Source of the DNA: an uncultured Acetatifactor sp.
GTDB lineage: Bacteria; Bacillota; Clostridia; Lachnospirales; Lachnospiraceae
Assembly (NCBI GenBank): GCA_910577235.1
Contig: CAJTMX010000050.1
Coordinates: 1 to 17,600, forward strand
DNA length: 17,600 nt
Reading direction: 5' to 3'
Shown here piece after piece: positions 13,267 through 17,600 of this stretch (positions are counted from its first letter, which is position 1; each line of letters starts with the position of its first letter). The notes beneath the pieces were generated by a model. That model searched no databases. It saw only the letters and a program-made list of their open reading frames with translations, and was not told the origin of the DNA. Made by a program: the position numbers and the translations under genes.

Positions 13267-13311
13267 AATGCCCGCGGATGGTATATATGCATCCGTGGGC
13301 ATTATTTTTTT
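13267..13311 (+). terminator. Strong terminator after the endolysin
   Basis: AATGCCCGCGGATG (13267-13280) pairs with CATCCGTGGGCATT (13290-13303) over 14 positions (one G-U), with a nine-base loop and a downstream run of seven T (13305-13311). It closes the late operon. The opposite orientation lacks a T tract, so it does not obviously serve the convergent XRE gene. Its flanks resemble the terminator at 14172. Confidence 0.9.
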
Positions 13312-13342
13312 GCCGTCCTGCCAGTGTGCCATATCCCGTATT

Positions 13343-13600
13343 TTATCTGGAGTCTCTTCCCTGGTTTCCCGGTACGAGTAGGTTCTCCATAGGCACGCCC
13401 AATATCCTGCTGAGCATATACAGGTTGTCGATGGAGGGCAGGGTGCGTCCTTTGATCCATCTGTATATGGGCTGCGGGCAGGACAGGCCGAGCATCTCCT
13501 GCAATTCCCTTATGCTGTAGCCGCTCTGCTTTATTGCATTGTGAATCTTCTGCCCTGTCAGGACGGCATCCAGCGTTGTAAATATGTTTCCTTTCGCCAT
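13343..13600 (-). CDS. Small XRE-family helix-turn-helix regulator
   Basis: The minus-strand frame opens further upstream at 13654, but GGAAAGGAGG five bases before the ATG at 13598-13600 fixes the start and gives an 85-residue protein. It starts MAKGNIFTTLDAVLTGQKI; the XRE HTH spans about residues 22-72 (KQSGYSIRELQEMLGLSCPQ, YRWIKGRTLPSIDNLYMLS, ILGVPMENLL). The recognition helix region (SCPQPIYRWIKG) is intact. It is short, with no oligomerisation or peptidase domain, so it fits a Cro-like or small repressor role. It faces the lysis operon convergently, and its promoter block is shared with another minus-strand gene at 14232-14540. The DNA target is unknown; the shared promoter itself is a plausible site. 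Confidence 0.88.
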   Translation of the reverse strand: MAKGNIFTTLDAVLTGQKIHNAIKQSGYSIRELQEMLGLSCPQPIYRWIKGRTLPSIDNLYMLSRILGVPMENLLVPGNQGRDSR

Positions 13601-13604
13601 ATGG

Positions 13605-13656
13605 TCCTCCTTTCCGTAGTGATGCATATTAACTCTGAACCGCATGGTTATCAACT
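13605..13656 (-). repeat. 52-bp promoter/RBS block, copy A (repeated at 14549)
   Basis: This block and the one at 14549-14600 are the same length, colinear with no gaps, and match at 43 of 52 positions by eye. The shared core, read on the minus strand, runs TTCAGAGTTAATATGCA and ends with GGAAAGGAGGA. It includes -35, -10, leader and RBS, and lies immediately upstream of a different minus-strand gene each time. The differences cluster mainly in the spacer next to the -35. Confidence 0.85.
13626..13654 (-). promoter_or_regulatory. Promoter A of the XRE gene (TTGATA - 17 - TAATAT)
   Basis: On the minus strand TTGATA (13654-13649) and TAATAT (13631-13626) are separated by 17 bases, correctly oriented to drive the XRE gene, whose ATG lies 25 bases below the -10. 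The element is duplicated upstream of the 14232-14540 gene, where the -35 is TTGCTA. Conservation of the -10 and downstream bases suggests a shared operator. Confidence 0.7.
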
Positions 13657-13702
13657 GGAAAACGGCTATCAGGAGGAAAAAGACTGAAACAGGAAAAACC
13701 AG

Positions 13703-13732
13703 TTGCTATATGGGGATACCTATGCTTATATA
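13703..13732 (+). promoter_or_regulatory. Possible promoter for the 128-aa gene (TTGCTA - 18 - TATATA)
   Basis: TTGCTA at 13703-13708 and TATATA at 13727-13732 are 18 bases apart and oriented towards the gene starting at 13768. This divergent intergenic region (13601-13767) thus holds back-to-back promoters for the XRE gene and the + strand gene. The -10 is weak, so confidence is limited. Confidence 0.4.
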
Positions 13733-13767
13733 TGAGATGCCGAGAGCTGGGAAGGAGGTGGAGCAGG

Positions 13768-14154
13768 ATGCAGGAGAGTTTTATTTCAGATGAGGAACGG
13801 GAGAAATGCAGGAAGGTGGCGGAGGCATTCCGGGAGGCGCTTGCGGATGAGGACCTTGTGGTGCTGGACGCAGGGCGGTTCGGGTTTGTGAAATTACAGT
13901 ATTACAAGCCACCATGGGGGTTCGATAATGTATTTACGTTCCTGGATGCCGGGACGCTATTTGATGATCTGTGGGAAGAATGGATGGATTCGCAGCTTCT
14001 GGACTATGCCAAAGGGACACCGATGGTGGAAATGGAATACGAGCAGATATTCAAATGTATGCCCAAAGATATGCAGGATTCCTATGTACTGAAAAAACAG
14101 GAATTCATGGAAGCCGCAGGGCGCGGGTTCCTTTCAGGCTTTGGAAAAGCCTGA
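13768..14154 (+). CDS. Conserved hypothetical accessory protein (128 aa)
   Basis: An upstream in-frame ATG at 13732 exists, but GGAAGGAGGTGG precedes the ATG at 13768, which also gives the expected start MQESFISDEEREKCRKVAEAF. I recall similar small proteins in Clostridia mobile elements near recombinase genes, with no assigned function that I can state. Visible features: N-terminal helix rich in Glu and Arg; LVVLDAGRFGFVKLQYYKPPWGFDNV near residues 29-54, an aromatic beta-rich stretch; TLFDDLWEEWMDSQLLDYAKGTPM near 61-84; and a helical end. No catalytic motif, signal peptide or membrane segment is evident. It is flanked by the two minus-strand genes that share a promoter and ends just before a terminator, forming a separate unit. 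Confidence 0.8.
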   Translation: MQESFISDEEREKCRKVAEAFREALADEDLVVLDAGRFGFVKLQYYKPPWGFDNVFTFLDAGTLFDDLWEEWMDSQLLDYAKGTPMVEMEYEQIFKCMPKDMQDSYVLKKQEFMEAAGRGFLSGFGKA

Positions 14155-14171
14155 GAACATACAGCTACGGC

Positions 14172-14213
14172 AATGCCCGCAGAAACCGGCCAGGCTCCTG
14201 CGGGCATTATTTT
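14172..14213 (+). terminator. Terminator after the 128-aa gene, similar to the endolysin terminator
   Basis: AATGCCCGCAG (14172-14182) pairs perfectly with CTGCGGGCATT (14198-14208) over 11 pairs, with a 15-base GC-rich loop, followed by ATTTT. The outer sequence GGCAATGCCCGC and GGGCATTATTTT(T)GCC is the same as at the endolysin terminator 905 bp upstream, so the two are probably related by duplication. Confidence 0.8.
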
Positions 14214-14231
14214 GCCATGCTGAAGGGGTGT

Positions 14232-14540
14232 TTATGTATTCAGTATGGCTTCAGCACAGGCATGGGTGTCAATGCGGCTGCGGAACAGCTCAATACAGTC
14301 CGAAAAGCCGAGCAGGTAGGCAAGTGCGCCGTACCGTGCGCCGAGCGCGTTCTGCTCGCTGACATACCGGTCGATGAGCTGCATGGCCTCTTTTGGCAGC
14401 CCCATGGCCTCCAGCCGGCCGGAGTATTCGTCTGACCTGCGGAGGATCTCCTGATAATCCTCATCTGCGCCTACAATGCTGTTCATGATGGTATTTACCC
14501 GCAGATCCATCAATTGGTACAATACGGAATCTTTATCCAT
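14232..14540 (-). CDS. Conserved hypothetical accessory protein (102 aa)
   Basis: The minus-strand gene starts at the ATG at 14538-14540; GGAAAGGAGG lies about nine bases upstream. It encodes MDKDSVLYQLMDLRVNTIMN and continues as an almost entirely helical soluble protein with IVGADEDYQEILRRSDEY, EAMQLIDRYVSEQNALGARYG and AYLLGFSDCIELF. I recall near-identical small proteins in many Clostridia prophages and mobile elements, without a known role. The final sequence is ACAEAILNT. It is convergent with the 128-aa gene, and its promoter/RBS block is a copy of the one before the XRE gene, so the two should respond to the same control. No DNA-binding or enzymatic motif is seen. Confidence 0.82.
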   Translation of the reverse strand: MDKDSVLYQLMDLRVNTIMNSIVGADEDYQEILRRSDEYSGRLEAMGLPKEAMQLIDRYVSEQNALGARYGALAYLLGFSDCIELFRSRIDTHACAEAILNT

Positions 14541-14548
14541 AGCGGCAT

Positions 14549-14600
14549 TCCTCCTTTCCTTAGTGGTGCATATTAACTCTGAATCCGTAGATTAGCAACT
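14549..14600 (-). repeat. 52-bp promoter/RBS block, copy B (copy A at 13605)
   Basis: Second copy of the block described at 13605-13656, displaced 944 bp, in the same minus-strand orientation. It begins at the RBS GGAAAGGAGG and extends past the -35. The downstream half (RBS to -10) is nearly identical, and the spacer is the divergent part, which would fit selection on the -10/operator and leader. Confidence 0.85.
14570..14598 (-). promoter_or_regulatory. Promoter B of the 102-aa gene (TTGCTA - 17 - TAATAT)
   Basis: On the minus strand TTGCTA (14598-14593) and TAATAT (14575-14570) are separated by exactly 17 bases, the same spacing as promoter A. A start site near 14563 would leave a short leader with GGAAAGGAGG before the ATG at 14540. 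It is divergent from the HTH/zinc gene at 14667. Confidence 0.7.
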
Positions 14601-14666
14601 TATTTTTTTCGGCGCATAGGTATCCAAAACCGCCCTCAAATCTCCGTATAGTGAGGAGGTGCAGCC

Positions 14667-15086
14667 ATGACTGACAGGCAGGAAGAGCGGATAAAGAAAA
14701 TGAAAGCCGGAGGATACGGATATGTGAGGATTGCACAGGAACTTGGGCTTTCGGAGAATACAGTGAAATCATTCTGCAGAAGGAAAGGGATAAACAAGGC
14801 GGCAGATACGGCGGTACCGTTCGTGGAAGGGGGTAAAGGCATCTGCCCATGCTGCGGGGCAGAGGTAAAACAGAATCCGGGGCGGAAGGTTAAGCGGTTC
14901 TGTTCCGATAAATGCAGGAATGCGTGGTGGAACAGTCATCCGGAACAGGTGGAGCGGAAGGCACATTATGAATTCGTGTGTGCTTACTGCAAAAAGCCGT
15001 TCACGGCTTACGGCAATGTCGGCAGGAAGTATTGCTGCCATGCGTGTTATGTGGCTGACAGGTTCGGGGGTGGCGCGGATGAGTGA
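14667..15086 (+). CDS. Sigma-70-region-4-like HTH protein with two zinc-binding clusters
   Basis: The 139-residue product starts at ATG after GAGGAGGTG. Residues about 4-40 are a helix-turn-helix like sigma region 4 or transposase HTH (RIKKMKAGGYGYVRIAQELG, LSENTVKSFCRRKG). Two Cys clusters follow: Cys60/Cys63 with Cys79/Cys83 (CPCC, then CSDKC) and Cys105/Cys108 with Cys123 or 124/Cys127 (CAYC, then CCHAC), each likely to bind zinc. I recall the same architecture, often mislabelled RNA polymerase sigma factor, directly before SHOCT-like and recombinase genes in Clostridia elements. It is not a true sigma factor, as region 2 is absent. A role as regulator or recombination accessory factor (excisionase-like) is inferred from the overlap with the next gene and the recombinases beyond. 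Confidence 0.85.
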   Translation: MTDRQEERIKKMKAGGYGYVRIAQELGLSENTVKSFCRRKGINKAADTAVPFVEGGKGICPCCGAEVKQNPGRKVKRFCSDKCRNAWWNSHPEQVERKAHYEFVCAYCKKPFTAYGNVGRKYCCHACYVADRFGGGADE

Positions 15087-15297
15087 GGAGCAGTTCCGAA
15101 ACGAAAAGATGTACCACGCCACCATGAACATAGCGAAATCCCTTATGGAACAGGGGGCGATGACGGCAGATGAGTACGGTCAGATTGATACAATTTTCCG
15201 CAATAAATACCGCCCGATTTTGGTTAGTTTACAGACCGAAATGAGTGGATATAAAGCTGGTTCTATGGCATCATGTGACACTGACAAGGAGGGATGA
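15079..15297 (+). CDS. SHOCT-like small protein (72 aa)
   Basis: The frame is open upstream, but ATG 15079, overlapping the previous gene by eight bases, begins the conserved-looking MSEEQFRNEKMYHATMNIAK. Residues about 22-45 (LMEQGAMTADEYGQIDTIFRNKYRP) match the short SHOCT motif (an L-x-x-G-x-I/M-T-x-E-E-Y-x pattern), a small helical domain often fused to membrane or DNA-associated proteins. The C-terminal 20 residues are variable. Its stop TGA is one base before the recombinase ATG, so the three genes are translationally coupled. In Clostridia elements I recall such SHOCT proteins regularly preceding large serine recombinases; an accessory role in recombination is a guess, not shown. Confidence 0.75.
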   Translation: MSEEQFRNEKMYHATMNIAKSLMEQGAMTADEYGQIDTIFRNKYRPILVSLQTEMSGYKAGSMASCDTDKEG

Positions 15298-15298
15298 T

Positions 15299-16810
15299 AT
15301 GCCGAGAATCAGCGTAATCGGGCAGGTTCTGCCGGAACTGAAAAAGAGGAAGAGGGTGGCGGCTTATGCCAGGGTGTCGATGGAGACGGAAATGCTCCTC
15401 CATTCCCTTTCCGCGCAGGTCAGCCATTACAACGGATTGATACAAAAAAATCCTGATTGGGAGTTTGCGGGCATATATGCGGATGAGGGCATCAGCGGAA
15501 GGGACACAAGCCACCGCGACGACTTCAACAGGCTGCTTGCGGACTGCGATGCCGGGAAGATTGACATGGTGCTGGTAAAGTCCGTCAGCCGTTTTGCAAG
15601 GGATACCGTGGACACGCTGACGGTGACGAGGCACCTGAAGGAGCTTGGAATCGATGTCTATTTTGAAAGGGAAAACATCCACTCCATCTCCGATGAGGGC
15701 GAGCTGCTGCTTACCCTGCTTGCGTCCTTCGCACAGGAGGAATCGCGCAGCATTTCTGAGAATGTGAAGTGGGGAATCCGAAAGCGGTTTGAACAGGGCA
15801 TCCCGAACGGGCATAAAGCACCATACGGATATGAATGGGACGGGGAAATGTACCGGATCATACCGGAGCAGGGCGAGGTTGTAAAGGAGATATTTGCAAA
15901 GTATCTTTCTGGTGCATCTGCCTATGGGATTGCAAAGGAACTTTCAAAGAGGGGTGTCACAGGGCAGAAAGGCGTCCCGATGGACGACTCCACCATCAAG
16001 TTCATCCTCACGAACCCGTCCTACACGGGCTCCATGCTCCTGCAGAAGAATTTTATTTCCGAGGGGCATACGAGGAAAAGGAATAAGGGCGAGCTGCCCA
16101 TGTACATGGTGGAGGGTATGTTCGAGCCGCTCATCCCGCAGGCAGATTTTGAAAAGGCGCAGCTCATACGGGAGCAGCGGGCGGATGCCGCCGCCAATAA
16201 AAACCCCACGCTCACGGCTTTTTCCGGACTGGTGAAATGCGGGGAGTGCGGCCACTCAGTGAGTAGGCGCACTACGAAGTATGGCAAGAAATGGAACTGC
16301 AATACCAGGGAGCGCAAGGGGAAAGCGGAATGTGGGCTTCGGCCTATCTATGAAACAGAGCTGGAACAGGCGGCGACCAAGGCACTGGAGTTTGCCGCCT
16401 TTGACGGGGCGGCAGTCCGGAGGGAAGTCGAGCAGATTGTCATAAATGCAGACCGCATTGAGTTCCGCATGAAAAGCGGGAAGGCAAGAGAGGTCATGCG
16501 GGCATACCAAAGAGGCCGCAGCGCATTTTCGCAGAAAATCACCTGCGGGTGCTGCGGCAGGAAACTGGAATGCGATTACTGGAAGATGGGCCCGAAAGGG
16601 CAGAAGGAAAAATATAAGGTTTGGGTGTGCCGGGGGTGTTCCTTCCGCAGGCTGCTGGATGATGAATTCCGAAAGGCAGCGGCGGAAGTCCTGGGGCGGG
16701 AGGATTACGAACCCCGCTTTGTGAAGGAGATTGCGGGCGTGACGGCATACGGGGACAGGTTTGAATTTCACTTTACAGATGGGGAGGTGGCCGAATGGCA
16801 AAGAAAGTAA
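15299..16810 (+). CDS. Large serine recombinase 1
   Basis: The ATG at 15299 follows AAGGAGG by five bases, giving 503 residues; an earlier in-frame ATG at 15245 lies within the SHOCT gene and is not preferred. Residues about 19-165 are the resolvase catalytic domain (PF00239): nucleophile Ser27 in YARVS, Arg25 beside it, DEGISG near 72-77 and KSVSRFARDTVD near 98-109. The Recombinase domain (PF07508) follows (SAYGIAKELSKRG, then NPSYTGSML). A zinc ribbon is set by Cys314, Cys317, Cys334 and Cys345, and a second one by Cys416, Cys419, Cys444 and Cys447. The enzyme makes double-strand breaks with 5' phosphoserine links and joins att sites for integration or excision. It overlaps recombinase 2 by 16 bases, so the pair is made together. 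Confidence 0.93.
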   Translation: MPRISVIGQVLPELKKRKRVAAYARVSMETEMLLHSLSAQVSHYNGLIQKNPDWEFAGIYADEGISGRDTSHRDDFNRLLADCDAGKIDMVLVKSVSRFARDTVDTLTVTRHLKELGIDVYFERENIHSISDEGELLLTLLASFAQEESRSISENVKWGIRKRFEQGIPNGHKAPYGYEWDGEMYRIIPEQGEVVKEIFAKYLSGASAYGIAKELSKRGVTGQKGVPMDDSTIKFILTNPSYTGSMLLQKNFISEGHTRKRNKGELPMYMVEGMFEPLIPQADFEKAQLIREQRADAAANKNPTLTAFSGLVKCGECGHSVSRRTTKYGKKWNCNTRERKGKAECGLRPIYETELEQAATKALEFAAFDGAAVRREVEQIVINADRIEFRMKSGKAREVMRAYQRGRSAFSQKITCGCCGRKLECDYWKMGPKGQKEKYKVWVCRGCSFRRLLDDEFRKAAAEVLGREDYEPRFVKEIAGVTAYGDRFEFHFTDGEVAEWQRK

Positions 16811-17600
16811 CAACCATACCCGCCACGCTGAACCGGTTTGACTCCAGGCCGATTGCGGCGGCGAAAAAGCGGAAGACAGCGGGGTATGCGAGGGTATCCA
16901 CGGATTCCGAGGAACAGGCGACAAGCTATGAGGCGCAGGTCGATTATTACACCCGGTACATAAACGGCCGGGAGGATTGGGAATTTGCCGGGGTGTATAC
17001 GGACGAAGGCATCTCTGCAACGAACACAAAAAAGCGTGACGGTTTTAACCAGATGATTGAGGATGCCCTGGCGGGGAAGATTGACCTCATCATCACAAAA
17101 TCGGTCAGCCGGTTCGCAAGGAATACGGTGGATTCCTTAACGACAGTAAGGAAGCTGAAGGAGAAGGGCATCGAGGTTTATTTTGAAAAAGAGAACATCT
17201 ACACGCTGGATTCCAAGGGGGAGCTGCTCATCACCATCATGAGCTCCCTTGCGCAGGAGGAATCGCGGAGCATTTCGGAGAACACCACATGGGGCAAGCG
17301 GAAGCAGTTTGCGGACGGCAAAGGCAGCCTTGCCTACAGCACTTTCCTCGGATATGAGAAAGGCGAGGACGGCAGCCTGAGAGTGAACCCGGAGCAGGCA
17401 GAAACGGTAAAGCTGATATACCAGCTTTTCCTGCAGGGACTGAGCCCGTATGCCATCGGCAAGAAGCTGACGGGGCTTGGCATCAAGAGCCCTGCGGGGA
17501 AGGACACCTGGCACCAGAGTTCCGTCAAGAGCATCCTCACCAACGAGAAGTACAAAGGGGACGCGCTCCTGCAGAAGCAGTACACGGCGGACTTCCTCAC
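16795..17600 (+). CDS. Large serine recombinase 2 (3' end outside window)
   Basis: The frame starts at ATG 16795 (GGGGAGGTGG just upstream, inside recombinase 1) and is open to the window edge, about 268 codons. It begins MAKKVTTIPATLNRFDSRPI, then YARVSTDSEEQATSYEAQ with nucleophile Ser35, DEGISATNTKKRDGFNQM, TKSVSRFARNTVDSL and SSLAQEESRSISENTTWGKR, all landmarks of the resolvase domain. The Recombinase domain starts near residue 195 (NPEQAETVKLIYQLFLQGLS, then TNEKYKGDALLQKQY). It is clearly a diverged paralogue of recombinase 1 rather than a split piece, since both have complete catalytic domains. In SCC elements two different large serine recombinases act together; a similar heteromeric mechanism is plausible here. 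A third recombinase may follow beyond the window. Confidence 0.92.
   Translation, partial: MAKKVTTIPATLNRFDSRPIAAAKKRKTAGYARVSTDSEEQATSYEAQVDYYTRYINGREDWEFAGVYTDEGISATNTKKRDGFNQMIEDALAGKIDLIITKSVSRFARNTVDSLTTVRKLKEKGIEVYFEKENIYTLDSKGELLITIMSSLAQEESRSISENTTWGKRKQFADGKGSLAYSTFLGYEKGEDGSLRVNPEQAETVKLIYQLFLQGLSPYAIGKKLTGLGIKSPAGKDTWHQSSVKSILTNEKYKGDALLQKQYTADFL

Noticed and set aside
13267..13311. Endolysin hairpin as a bidirectional terminator for the XRE gene
   Set aside because: In the minus direction the stem is followed by GCCTCTGTC, with no T tract.
14612..14618. A further GCGCATA motif near the promoter of the HTH-zinc gene
   Set aside because: A single 7-mer is expected by chance in a window of this size; no spacing or second copy supports an operator.
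14560..14850. Minus-strand frame of 96 codons opposite the HTH-zinc gene start
   Set aside because: It runs through promoter B and the leader, has no RBS, and has Pro/Leu/Ser composition typical of an antisense shadow.
15299..17600. Two recombinases as one gene broken by a frameshift
   Set aside because: Each has its own complete catalytic domain with YARVS and its own RBS, so they are paralogues.

Overview
The window looks like the right-hand half of a tailed-phage (siphovirus) genome, most likely a prophage or prophage-derived element in a Clostridia/Lachnospiraceae-type Firmicute. The basis is strong AGGAGG-type ribosome binding sites, moderately high G+C, overlapping ATGA start/stop junctions, and protein families from memory of gut Clostridia prophages. 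No genus can be assigned from sequence alone.

Bases 1-13260 are a late operon on the + strand in classic order: HK97-type major capsid protein (5' end outside the window), head-tail connector, head closure protein, HK97 gp10-like neck protein, tail terminator, phi13-type major tail protein, tail assembly chaperone with a -1 frameshift site and short second frame, tape measure, distal tail protein, baseplate hub, a modular glycine-rich fibre/receptor-binding protein, holin, and a two-enzyme endolysin with an SH3b domain.

The main anomaly is about 1.05 kb (3241-4290) between the chaperone and the tape measure, two genes normally adjacent. It is visibly AT-richer than its neighbours and carries its own sigma-A-type promoter(s), clustered GCGCATA-like repeats, two unrecognised genes (177 and 104 aa) spaced by one base, and two tandem intrinsic terminators. 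This is the anatomy of a phage moron: an independently transcribed cargo unit probably expressed from the lysogen. It is the best candidate here for an undescribed system; its function cannot be read from the sequence.

Bases 13260-14660 hold small accessory genes in two similar units. Each has a + strand gene ending in a similar AATGCCCGC terminator, then a convergent - strand gene (an XRE regulator; a 102-aa unknown) driven by a nearly identical 52-bp promoter/RBS block. The two minus-strand genes are therefore probably co-regulated, and the layout suggests duplication of a scaffold with different payloads.

Bases 14667-17600 are a recombination module: an HTH plus double zinc-binding protein, a SHOCT-like small protein, and two overlapping large serine recombinases, the second cut by the window end. 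They probably form a jointly acting integration/excision system. No tRNA, rRNA, CRISPR array or attachment site was found.
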